The notes below the pieces were generated by a model. It was not told the origin of the DNA. It searched no databases and worked only from the letters and a program-made list of their open reading frames with translations. A stretch of DNA of 64,000 nt from Labia minor. Its lineage: Eukaryota > Arthropoda > Insecta > Dermaptera > Spongiphoridae. Positions 36,303 through 47,013 of this stretch are shown in pieces (within the stretch, counting starts at the first letter, position 1; the number at the start of each line of letters is the position of its first letter). The DNA is taken from contig OY720344.1 in NCBI GenBank assembly GCA_963082975.1, positions 31,159,172-31,223,171 of the forward strand, given 5' to 3'. The position numbers and the translations under genes are program-made.

Positions 36303-36578
36303 AAAGGCGCCATTGGGTGTGTGGGTAGCGAACCTGTCCCACATTCACATGGTCCCGGGTTTAAGTCCCGGGCCTGGCAAGGGAATTTCCTTAGCTGGGG
36401 TCAACCCAGTCTCCGGGGACAACATTGGGGAAAAGCTTCTTGATAGCGCCTCCGATCAAGAAAATCAAGGTAAAGGTTGAGAGGACCCGTTCTACTGATC
36501 ATAGGATACCTCATTGATATAACCGCCTTGATAGGCACTGTCCTTGCGTAGGACGTACAGTCAGAAGTTTTTTTTTAT
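36303..36578 (+). mobile_element. tRNA-derived SINE, copy 3 (best preserved)
   Basis: A-box-like GTGTGGGTAGCG near 36319, B-box-like GGTTTAAGTCC at 36358 inside CCCGGGTTTAAGTCCCGGG, then a non-tRNA body and a T-rich end. Spacing of A and B boxes fits an RNA polymerase III promoter. It shares body and tail with copies at 24765 and 12865. Confidence 0.8.
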
Positions 36579-36639
36579 ATACGGATAGTTCTTTAGAAAA
36601 AAAGTTATTGGCGATAAAATCAAATATCAATATTCAAAC

Positions 36640-36760
36640 TTAAAAAATGTTTATCTCGTAAACTAGAAGGGCCCCAACTATATTGCCTAAGGAAAGTTTC
36701 TTTGGAATTAAAAAAGGAATCCACTGGTAAAGTTTTATCAAAATACATCATTCATAAATT
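36640..36760 (+). repeat. Dispersed repeat unit (TTATCTCGTAAACTAGAAG family)
   Basis: About 110 bp similar to both arms of the inverted repeat at 60005-60470 (shared GGAAAGTTTCTTTGGAATTA and CCACTGGTAAAGTTT). Function unknown. Confidence 0.6.
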
Positions 36761-37058
36761 AAAGTGAACAATTACATATTTTATATAATTTAATTTGTTT
36801 ATTTTGATTAAAAAGGCATAATTAATAAATAATTTTTTTATATACATATTATTACCACATTAGAATCAAATTACACTAAATTAAACGATAACATGCTGAA
36901 TGTTAAATAAAGTGAGATAATTTATTTATAATTTATTATAAAGAGTCACTATATTTATAACTATTCTGCACAATTTAATCCATTAATTGCCTCATTTTTT
37001 ATTGAATCTATCATGCTAAGCTATAATAAACAAAATCTAATTTGCATTTAATTATTAT

Positions 37059-40000
37059 TTAATTATTGATGTTATTAAAATTCTCTAATATCTTTGTGGA
37101 ATATTCTTTTACTAATGAAGACAAATTTGTGGTTGAGGTTAAATTTCTCCCTTTGAATGCCATTGTTGATAATTTATTTTGATAATTTATTTGAAATTGT
37201 AACAATATAGTAAGGTTTGTAAAAATAGTACTTAATATCTAAAATATTTTTAATCTATTAATAAAAATGAAAAAAGCTATTAAAATTAAAATTAGGATCT
37301 TCTTACAGTAATTAATATTGTGATATTAATTGAAAAAAATCCGGCTGCTTTAAATTTAATCTTTCTTTGAAGAATTTGTAAAAAAAATATTTTTAGCTGG
37401 AAATAATAATTATTTATGGTAACTTAATATCTTTGTCTTATATATCTTACATTAGTTAAATTGTTTAATGTTATTTCCACTCAAAAATATAATACAGTGG
37501 GTGATCGATTAACGAACAGTTCGGACAATGAACAAAAGAGATAACGAACACATTCACGAAAGATTTTTATGTTCGGACACCGACCACATATTCGGACAAC
37601 GAACTAAGCCGAATTCTAACGAATATTAACTTCCAAAGGACCTGGGAGATATTTTGGCAGATTTCCCCTGTCTGTCCTTTCAATTTCTACCACCCAATAC
37701 GAATTCGCTGATTCAGCCGATGGATCAGGAGGTTATTGTGGGTTTCAAGAAATTGAACTCGTGCGCTGTTTCACCGGTATTTTGAAGCAAGCCAATTCTC
37801 GTCAACAATGACGTTAAAATATTTTTGAAGAGAAAAATTTGACATTGTTGAAGCTATACGAATCATTGAAAAGGCGTGGTCAGAAGTCACACAGCGTCAG
37901 TTGATTTTTGCTTGGTGAAAGATGTGTCCTTCCTTCGTCCAAGGAGAAGATCAGGCGGACACCCATGAAATTATAGCTGAAATTTTGACAACTGCCAGAG
38001 ATCTGGAATTGGAGGTGAATGAGGATGACATAAAAGAGCTCATAATGGACCATGAAGAACAATTGAGGACAGTAGAACTCCAAGAGCTCTTGAAAGAAGA
38101 ACACCAAGAAATAAATCAAAATGTGTCTGAACAAAAGAGAACAAATGCCGACATCTGACATTAAAGATCTTTTGAAGAAGTGGGAGGATGAAAGATCAAT
38201 GGTTTTAAAATGGCACCCAAATCCAGCTGACGTCAATAGGGCTGAAGTTATCTATAATGATAATGCTATCACCCATTTTCGGAATATCCTTAAAAAAAGA
38301 AAAAAGCAATCGACGTTAGATATATTTTTTAACGCCTATATTGATTAAAGTGCAAAATTATAGGTATTTTTTATTTTTTGAAATAAATTAACCGAAAACA
38401 TATATATCCTTTTTTAATATTTAGGGTCTCTGGAACAAATTAATCGATTTTAAATAAAAATCTATGGAAAATCAATGATCGGTTAACGATCAATTCGGAT
38501 AGTGAACATAGTCTTGGAACGGATTATGTTCGTTAACCGATCACCCACTGTACATTTATTAATTCAACTCCAGTAAAAGAAGAGGATATATTAGTAGAAA
38601 CTTCTAATTCCTCTTATCTTAATAGATTTGATAAAAGTTAATTGAATATATATATATATATAAATTATTCGATTAAAAATTCTAAATCGTCCAATTTTTT
38701 TTTTTTGTATATGAATTTTAAATACAGGTTAATCCATTTTGATTTTCCAACATACGAATACAAATTAGAAGTACGGAAGTTAATTTGTCTAGTATTATTA
38801 TCAAATTTAACATCCAAATATTTTTAAAAAAATTATAATTTGATTTTTAAAATAAAATTATATTGTAAATATATTTTATACATATATTTGTCGAGGAAAC
38901 TATAAGATAATTTTTATTCATTGGTTGCCTATGTTTATTATTTTATATAAAAATATTAATATAAACAAATAATATCATATTAACTGACTCTTGAGTAAAA
39001 TTGCATTAGAATTATACAATAAAAATGTATTTGAGAGTGTCACTCCAAAATATTTTAAACAAGAAAATGTTAAATTATTCGATATTAATTACCATTTGTA
39101 TGACAGCTAAATTAGTCTCCTTAACCGAATATCTATGAAGAATAGTTGTAGTGCATTTTGCCTGAAAATTTCATAAAACAAAATAAAACCAAAAGAAATT
39201 TAAAATTACATAATTTATCAATCTAAGTCAGTGATTCTCAAGCTATTTTTTACCGACCGACGATAGTAAGGGAGGTATTGTTTTCACACCAAATTTCACA
39301 TGTGGAGATTTTTACATATCTCCACGAATCATGCATTTTCTAAACAGAAAAAAGTATTTTTAGCATGATGTCTGTCCGTCCGTCCGTCTGTCCGTCTGTC
39401 CGTCTGTCCGTCCGTCCGTCCGTATAGATGTGTACAGCCTGAACGGCTCAACCGATTTTGATGAAATTTGGTATATTTACTTAATGCATCAGTGGGATGA
39501 ATTGATCAACTTTTGGTGCAATTCCGGAAACCGGAAGTGGTAGTATTAGCGATCGACGATAGGAAGGAAAGGGTTATTTTCACACCAAAGGAGATTTTTT
39601 TATATATCACCACGAATCATGCACTTTGTATTAGTTTTATCCTCGAGAAAAATCATATTTATTAGTTTTTTCTTGATTTAAAATTATATGACGTCATCCA
39701 GCCATTCATGACGTCACAGCCTGGTCTTGCATATATATTATAAATAAAATAAAATTAAAAATGTTTATATTTATTATTTATGTATCCATATCTGTTTTTT
39801 ATTACATTAATAGATATATTAAAATTATTTGAAATTGTTTCTGTAGCTGGAAATTAATTTATTTCAAACAGTCGGTCGGTTCGGACCTGGCCACAGGTCA
39901 ACTTATTTTACCGAGGTACACTTTTAACGGTTTAAAAATTTGGCGGCACACAAAGAAAATGATAAGTGTAATAATCATACTAATTTTTACCTTTTTTTTT

Positions 40001-41791
40001 TTGTTTAGAACCATATTAAAAAAACTGAAAAAAGTCGTAAATGTTTAAGAGCCTGATCGCAAAAACATTTTACTTACCTTTTTTTACATACATATAAAAT
40101 AAATAAGTACTTTTTCTTAATTTAAACTTTACATTTGTAAAATTTGGCGGCACATTTAGAAAATCTCGCGGCACAGTGGTTGAGAATCACTGATCTAAGT
40201 AATAATTATCTATATGTATTATAATATAAGTACACTACATCATAAGAAGCTTTCTTCTTCATAATTCAAAGCTTCTGAAGTAACAGTCGAAATGCGCATA
40301 AAGTAAAGAATATATAATAAATAAAATTGAAATTTCACCAAATGTCTAACTAATAATTATTCATAATATGTTGCTTATTTTTTAAGTTTAATTTTACATA
40401 ATAATCATAAATTTAAATAATAATATAAGTATATTTTGTCAAAGTAAAAAAATAACACATAGTACATACATATTTTATTAATAATGTATCATAATAAAAA
40501 TTTAAGTTTTTTTAAAATAAATGCAAACCAAAAATTCAAATATTTATCATTACGCATTAGATAAAAATTGATAGATTTTGTAAGTTTTATTAATTTCCAA
40601 TTTTAGTAACACATTAGTTTCAATTATACCTGATTAATTGTAGATTGTGTAGCCCATGAGATTAGTATAATTAAGATAATATAAGTTATGAAATATATAA
40701 CAAAATCGATTGCAAATAAATATCCCCTAAAATCATATAAAATATAATAGATAGTCGTAAAAAGTGCATTGCCAATTATCACTAATGCAGCAGCAAAGAT
40801 ATTCATTACAATGAATCCAAAAACTTTGTTCAATTCATTACTTAATTCACAGATGGTCGCATGCATTTTTGCCCAATTTCCTATCATACAAATTTTTGTA
40901 GGAATGTTATCCTCTTCCAAAGGAGACACATTTACTAAACAACAAATAAAAAGACAATGATCCATTAATATAAATTAAATATAAGTATTAGTATTATATA
41001 AAAATTTCAAAAACAAAAAATATCAAAATATAATTAATAGATAATATGTTTTCATTAAAATATTATTATTTCGCTTATTTACAAGTTGATATATATTAGT
41101 TTTGATTGAATAATTTATCATAAACTTAAATAGATTTTTTCAATAGCTATATTATTATTACAAAATATTAATCTAAATCATTTTTACCATTTATAATTGA
41201 TTCGCTGATGTTTTTATTTAAATGTTTTATTTTAAAGTTGATCAATATAACGAATAGTATATAAAGTGATGTACAATGAACAATTATCACATTATAATGA
41301 ACAATTGGAAAGATATATAGCACAGAATGCTTTAAAGGTGTTATAAAATTGAATACTATAAATTGATAATAGAGAAAGAAAAGATTATAAAAGATATTAA
41401 ACCAGATTAACATAAAAGAGATAGATGATAGTTTTTCAAAATGTTCTTTCCAAAATGCAGACTTATCACCGGTTTGATTCATTAAATTAAAAAGATTCAT
41501 GAATGATTTTGCATGAATAATTTGCCAGGTATAGAAAACAAAAAAACCAATCACATTTGTTGTATGACTGATCTTAACTGAAATACCATAAACAGAGCGT
41601 ATAAAAACTTCCGAATTATGAAAGACATATTTGCATGTGATTATAAAAATATTAGCGGCAAAACAATAAATAAGTGCTGGATAAGAAATTTTGAAATTAC
41701 GATTGAAATTAGAACCGCTATAGAAAATAGGCGATAATCCAAAAAAATTATGAATTACAAAAAACATTTGGATTGATTTCATGAAATCCAT
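37059..41791 (-). CDS. Gustatory receptor (Gr family, 7tm_7), five exons
   Basis: Complete gene of 415 codons plus stop; predicted ligand-gated cation channel/chemoreceptor in the membrane. Exons on the minus strand: 41791-41188, 40934-40630, 39161-39093, 37396-37307, 37238-37059. All introns are GT-AG; phases 1,0,0,0 agree. Exon 1 has the Gr start NFFGLSPIFY. Exon 2 has HATICELSNELNKVFGF. Exons 3-5 give the family C-terminus: AKCTTTILHRY, then LQILQRKIKFKAAGFFSIN, then TILLQFQ in TM7. The usual TYxxxxxQF is altered to TNLTILLQF. The last three phase-0 introns match the conserved Gr pattern. An AATAAA lies about 56 bp past the stop (37003-36998). Introns 2 and 3 contain hAT and Tigger insertions, but every splice site is intact, so the gene may still work. 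The specific ligand cannot be inferred. Confidence 0.87.
37493..38552 (+). mobile_element. Tigger/pogo transposon remnant in Gr intron 3
   Basis: Ends CAGTGGGTGATCGATTAACG and CGTTAACCGATCACCCACTG with TA on both sides. The plus strand encodes the C-terminal end of a Tigger transposase in two frames (37922-38158 and 38121-38348), ending NAITHFRNILKKRKKQSTLD. This is the same domain end as in the element at 5567-6668, but the TIRs differ. The 5' transposase part is deleted. Confidence 0.85.
38664..38822 (-). other. Open stretch of unknown meaning in Gr intron 3
   Basis: On the minus strand about 52 codons are open (starting KYLDVKFDNNTRQINF) with a more balanced residue mix than the surrounding AT-rich sequence. 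No splice sites or family match were evident; it is not part of the Gr model. Confidence 0.15.
39229..40192. mobile_element. hAT element in Gr intron 2, split by a family A repeat
   Basis: Starts CAGTGATTCTCAAGC and ends GAGAATCACTG. The 8-bp ATCTAAGT flanks both ends (39221-39228 and 40193-40200). TTGGCGGCACA occurs twice in the right arm. A full family A repeat (39247-39907) interrupts the left arm. No transposase ORF. Confidence 0.85.
39247..39907 (+). repeat. Family A repeat, full-length copy nested in a hAT element
   Basis: About 660 bp from TTTTTACCGACCGACGATAG to GGTCAACTTATT, with an expanded GTCC/GTCT tract at 39370-39422. TTTTACC occurs at both junctions of the split host element. 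This may be a target duplication, or it may be part of the repeat itself. Confidence 0.8.
40630..40934 (-). CDS. Gustatory receptor exon 2
   Basis: Starts after TTGTTTAG with NVSPLEED and ends STINQ before GTATAA. It contains the amphipathic Gr loop (KMHATICELSNELNKVFG) and two membrane segments. Confidence 0.85.
41188..41791 (-). CDS. Gustatory receptor exon 1
   Basis: Encodes residues 1-201 plus one base, with about four hydrophobic membrane segments. The ATG at 41791 is chosen because it precedes the Gr-type N-terminus (IHNFFGLSPI). The exon ends AATG before GTAAAA. Confidence 0.85.
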
Positions 41792-42579
41792 GTTCTAAGT
41801 GTGGTAATCTTTTAAAGATTGCTTGTCATCGATTAAACATTCATTCAAATGCATTTCCTCTATTCGGTTAAATCATTTATCATCGGTACGATCGTTGAAT
41901 TATACATAATTAATGTGACAGATATACGAGAGAAATATAGAAAATATTATTTAAGGGAAATTTCAACATATTAAAATATGAGAGTTATATTAATCAATTA
42001 TATATCAATTATGATTTAGTTTTTTATTATGAAAAGTAATTAGGGTAAACGTACCATTGGTGGACCACTGGCTGGTAATTGACTATTTGATAGATTTTTG
42101 ATCAAAATAATTTTTTTAATTTATAATTAAGCTCGAGATATCGATAAATATCAAGAAGAGCCTCTTCCGGATTGCTGCATTTATAATAGTATTGTGAATC
42201 TTTTAAAACACGAGGTAAAGGTTCTTGCATTTTAAGGAGTTTCTTATGCAAATCGTTAAGGATTCACTTTATTTTCAATATATTATGTTTTAATTAATAA
42301 TAATTACAAACCAAAAGTTAATTTCAATATTTGATACTACAAATTTTTTACATCAATGTAGGGAATTTCGTTGTCTTGGGGTTGTTTTATCAAAAAATAT
42401 CGATTCGGTTTAGAAATAATTCCAAAATAATATCGTTTTTATTTTAAAGAAAACAAGATAAAACAGTATAAAGATAAGTAAATGCAAATATAACTTCTTC
42501 AGTTCTTGATAATAATACTTCTTCTTAAATCTTCGTAACGATGGGTGAGCAGAGTGCAGAGATAAGGAGCTGATTATCA

Positions 42580-42660
42580 GTAATGAATAGAATCGTGCCG
42601 GGATTTTTATAAAGAAGTTCCAGAGGACTGGAACGCGGTTGCTATTGGTCGTTGACTTGG
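42580..42660 (-). promoter_or_regulatory. Candidate TATA/CCAAT promoter, minus strand
   Basis: Reading the minus strand: GACCAATAGCAAC near 42650, TATAAAAAT at 42611-42603, and an initiator-like TTCATTA with the A at 42584, 27 bp downstream of the TATA start. Upstream (to 42860) is GC- and CpG-rich. The next minus-strand gene is the gustatory receptor, whose ATG is about 790 bp further on. Whether it is served by this promoter is inference. Confidence 0.4.
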
Positions 42661-42860
42661 CGCTTTCGGCGTGGAGTGACGGCGGCTGTAGCGAGTGGGG
42701 CGCTTGCTGCGTGGACCGGCGTAGAGAGGAAACAGGCGCTCCGTGGATTTTGATGTTAACGCTGGCGGAAACTGAAGTCGTAAGATCCGCCAGGCTTTGG
42801 CTGTCTCGGTCGGTCGGTCGCTCGAGTTGCGAGGAGAAGCCAGAAAGCCCAATCCCCACA
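42620..42860. other. GC- and CpG-rich island
   Basis: About 240 bp rich in CG dinucleotides in otherwise very AT-rich DNA, including CGGTCGGTCGGTCGCTCGAG. Long open frames exist on both strands because AT-rich stop codons are scarce here; none resembles a known protein. A promoter or 5' UTR region is the likeliest role. Confidence 0.5.
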
Positions 42861-43170
42861 TAAATTTGAAATATTTTCTTAATGTGAACAGTAACAATTA
42901 TCATGGGGTGGTCTATTCTGAAACAAATATCACATTTTTTTTAAATTTGACCGGGGGTGGTCCATTACTTAAATAGTCGTATTAATATAATAATAAATAT
43001 CTTTAAGATTAAAAATAAGCAGCTTTAGAGAGGCAAAGAAAGAAGGAGTAAATAAATCCTTGACTATTTCGGTAAAGTAGTAGTACCTCTCCATTTCTTC
43101 GAGGACATTTTTCTTTTTTGACATACAATAATATTCAAAGCGTAAAAGATAACCAACCCTTCGATTAAGA

Positions 43171-43549
43171 GTTTTTAGCATTATGTCTGTCCATCCGTCC
43201 GTGCGTATAAATGTGTACTGCTTGAACGGCTCAACGGATTTTGATGAAATTTGGCATATTTACTTATTTGGTATATTTACTTAATGCATCAGTATGATGA
43301 ACTGATCAACTTTTGGTGCAAATCCGGAAACCGGAAGTGGTAGTATTAGCTATCGTGATAGGAAGGGAAGGGTTATTTTCACACCAAATTTCACATGAGG
43401 AGATTTTTTACATATCACCACGAATCATGCACTTTGTATTGGTTTTATTCTCGAGAAAAATCATCTTTATTAGTTTTTTCTTAATTTAAAATTATATGAC
43501 GTCATTCAGCCATTCATGACTTCACAGCCTGGTCTTACATATATATATA
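43171..43549 (+). repeat. Family A repeat, left part, interrupted by Helitron 2
   Basis: 5'-truncated: begins at TTTTTAGCATTATGTCTGTC and runs to CATATATATATA, where the Helitron begins. The sequence resumes at 46857. Confidence 0.75.
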
Positions 43550-43663
43550 TCTATATATATAAAAAAAGGTTTTTGTCTGCACATTGCTCAGAATTTAAAA
43601 TTTTTTGCATATCTTCGCGTTTCATGACCTCTAGAATCCAAAAGTGACTTTAGAATTTTTCAC

Positions 43664-43718
<55 letters not shown>

Positions 43719-46700
43719 CGGAAAATTACTATTTTATAGACTCAGAATTGGCTGAACCGATTTCTTTGAAATTACATCACAATATTCTTATATACCTCTA
43801 GAGTAACATAGGCTATACATTTTATTAATATCTTATCAATAACCGCAGAAATTAATTTTTTAAAGTTTATATAATTCTCCGTGTTGTTCATTCAAGAGCA
43901 GCTCGCGGCTCACTGCCGGCCTAGCGGAATCATTTCAAACAATGAATTATCATAGCTATTCCCAATCAAAGAATTATTATAATATTTCCCTTTTTATTTT
44001 AAATTCTAATATACAAATATCAATTCAATTAAATAATTTATTCTAAAAGTTCTCAATTTAATTAAAATATTTATTAGATCATATTTTTATCTTAAATTAT
44101 TTTTTATTTAATTGAATATTTCTTCTTTTCTATAATATATATATAATAATATATAAATTTTATCATTGAATAATAAAAAAAAAATATTATTTAACCTGAA
44201 TTAAAATGACTGAATTATATTATCTTTGTTTTTTATTTTAATTTAATTACTCTATTATTAATTACTAAATATATATATATATATATTATATAAAAATTAA
44301 AATATGATGATATAAAGTTGTTTTAAATTTTTGACATTTTTAAATTGGGTATATTTTTTAAATTTATTAAAATGTCTTTTTTATTTATTATGTTTAAAAG
44401 ATTCATTTTTATTATGTGATATTAATAAAAAATAACGATGCTCTGTGCAAGTCGAATCATGTTGCACATAATTAAATAACAATTGCCAAACAAAGAATAT
44501 AATATTTTTTTAAATTCTTATATTTAAATATCATTTCAATTAAATAATTTATTCTAAAAGGTCTCATTTTAATTAATTTAATAAAATATTTAAATCACCA
44601 TTCAATTTTTTATTAATAGGCTTCTTTTTTTATTTTTAATTTTTAATAAATTCTCTTTTTTTGATATGATATTAATAAAAAATAATATTAAATTGTATAT
44701 ATAACTATAAAAATTAGAATATTTGAATTTTTTTAAATTTTAACACATGTAATCAATCATATGCATTAAGAATGGAAAATTTTTAAAATCAACTTGCTAT
44801 TAAATTCAGAAAAAAAATACTGATATATAGAATATATAGACTATTCGAATATAATTTAAAACTCTTTCTCTCCTTCTATTTTAAATTAAAAAAACGGAGT
44901 TTTAAGAAATTTAGATGCCATATGCAACATGGGTGGGTAAATGAATTGGGCTGGAAGAGGAGGCAATTTATAATTTTCTTCTAATTCATATTTAGGACAA
45001 ATCGTACAACATTATATCAAATCTCGCTAAGAACATTCAATATTTTTGTACACAAATTATTCAGAGTATTGGCTAAGCGTATCACTCACAATCAGTTTAT
45101 ATTGAAATTTATATAAATTAACAAAGTAAAAAATTTTATTTGTTTAAATTTTATTATAATGAATCAAAAAAAATTAAATATATAGATCACATGATTAAGA
45201 GAAGCAAAAAACTTGACAGAAAATAACTGTTGGATGGAGGTCGGACATGACAGAAACTGTAAGCGAAATCTTCATATTGCGACGAATAATTTTCAAATCC
45301 CCTAGCACCACAGAATTTATGTTTCTTTTAAGGAAAATAACTATGATCTAAAAAAATAATAAATGAACTTAATAATAAAAAAAAACAAATAAATCAATTA
45401 ATTTAAATTAATACTATTAATGAATGTATATATTGGTCATTTATCTATAGTTTTATACCGTTAATTTTTATAAATTGTCTCAAGTCTCTATTTTTGCATT
45501 TTCTCAAGTTTCATTATAATTAAAAATATTCAATAATAATCTAGCAATGAAAATAAAATACCAAAATGTAATGATCAAGAAATATTATACTCTATTTCAC
45601 TATTATAACAGAGAAAATACTTATGAACCATAGGCGGAGGAAATATTAGGAGATATCATTGCGGGTTCAGGCCAAATCGACCAACATTAATTAAGATATT
45701 TTCATTATGACAGATATTAGGAACAAAACCGCGAATTCAATATTTCTGTTGACTAATTATTTGTAGACTTTAGTAAAACATACGCATGACTCAATAGATC
45801 CGGATAAACTTTTTCAAATTTTCAATCTTCAAATTTCTCTTGAAGGTAGTAAAGAAAGAATAAGATGCGGAAATCAATTGTTAAATATTAGGTTACCCAG
45901 ACGACTTAAATATAATAGGAGATTCGGCAATTGCAATTACAGATAGTGAGGAAAATTTAATGGAGGTTTGAAATTAATAGTGATAAGAAAAAATATTTAG
46001 TAACAAAGAGGAAGAGTATTAACATACAAAATCTTAAGATACAAAATGTAGAATTTGAATATGTAGAAAAATTGAATGTAATCACGAAGGATAATAATAT
46101 TTGAGAAGAATTTAAATCGGGGTTGCAATCGGGAAACGCCTGTTATCTGCAATAAAGAGGCTTATCTCTTCAAAATTATTATCAAAGGGAATATATAAAA
46201 AGATTATTTTGCCTGTTGCATTATATGGGTGGGAGGTATGGTCTATGACCCTTGGAGATGAGAGTAGATTCAGAGTATTTGAGAATAGGATTCTTCCCTG
46301 CATTTATTGGCCAAAGAAAGATGAGGTCACCGGGTATGGGGGAGACTGCATAACAAGAAATTGCATGGCCTCTCTGCATCTTCAGAAATAGTTAGGGTTA
46401 TAATAGGGAAAAAGCTGCGATAGGCAGGACACGTGGCTAGAATGGGAGAGGAAAAATATATTGGTGGGGAGACCGATTGGAAAACGTCCGCTTGGAAAAC
46501 CAATGGCGCGTAGGAAGGGACGACAGAGAGATGGGACAAGGGCTCAGGATAGGGACACTTGGAGAAATGTGGTTGTTGAGGCCAAGAACTTTCGAGTATC
46601 TTTGAGCCACATAGGTAGATAGATATAACATATACAATAATAATATATATAATTAATATAGTGATTAAATTAAAATATATTTTTTAAATAAGAACACAAA

Positions 46701-46856
46701 AAGAAATGAATGTTTTATGTAATATACTGATTGAAACAAAATGGATGAAAACCTTTTAATACTTTCAACCACCAAATACTATGTACAACTCGGGGGTACA
46801 GGGGGCGGAGCCCCCGTCTAGGTGTGAAGAGCGCCGAAGGCGCTCTGAGCAGCTAG
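43550..46856 (+). mobile_element. Non-autonomous Helitron 2 (3.3 kb)
   Basis: 5' end TCTATATATATAAAAAAAGG preceded by A. 3' end CTAG at 46853-46856 followed by T, with the hairpin GAGCGCC-gaa-GGCGCTC 9 nt upstream and a GGGGGC/GCCCCC hairpin before that. The insertion lies exactly inside a family A repeat without target duplication, as Helitrons do. Near the 5' end is a (GTCT)n tract (43663-43718). The interior is AT-rich and carries a degraded LINE. No Rep/helicase gene is visible. Confidence 0.85.
45640..46630 (+). mobile_element. Degraded LINE reverse transcriptase inside Helitron 2
   Basis: Broken frames give reverse-transcriptase text in order: LFVDFSK near 45765, YPDDLNIIGDSAIAITDS near 45893-45950 (YADD-type catalytic box with A changed to P), FEINSDKKKYL, LPVALYGWEVWSM (open frame from 46209) and AGHVARMGEEKYIGG near 46428, ending in GATA repeats. 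Many stops; inactive. The same family is found at 11875 and 54001. Confidence 0.75.
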
Positions 46857-47013
46857 TTATAAATAAAATAAAATTAAAAATATTTATGTTATATCCATAT
46901 CTGTTTTTTATTGCATTAATAGATAGAATAGATTTAAATTATTTGAAATTGTTTCTGTAGCTGGAAATTAATTTACTTCATCGTCGGTTCGGTCCTGGCC
47001 ACAGGTCAACTTA
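46857..47013 (+). repeat. Family A repeat, right part after Helitron 2
   Basis: Continues TTATAAATAAAATAAAATTA directly from the left part at 43549 and ends at GGCCACAGGTCAACTTATT. Confidence 0.75.

Noticed and set aside
39004-39075. Minus-strand frame (YFGVTLSNTFLLYNSN) as the fourth Gr exon
   Set aside because: It lacks a proper acceptor/donor and Gr motifs; the exon at 37396-37307 fits the family and phase.
39361-39425. GTCC/GTCT tracts as a CRISPR-like or satellite array
   Set aside because: Simple 4-bp microsatellites at the same place in every family A copy; no spacers.
42410-42904. 164-codon minus-strand and 74-codon plus-strand ORFs in the CpG-rich island
   Set aside because: Open because GC-rich DNA has few stop codons; residue composition is not protein-like and no family is seen. 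Treated as promoter/5' region.
43663-43718. (GTCT)n tract as an independent regulatory element
   Set aside because: A microsatellite at a fixed place near the Helitron 5' end, also seen in degenerate form in Helitron 1.
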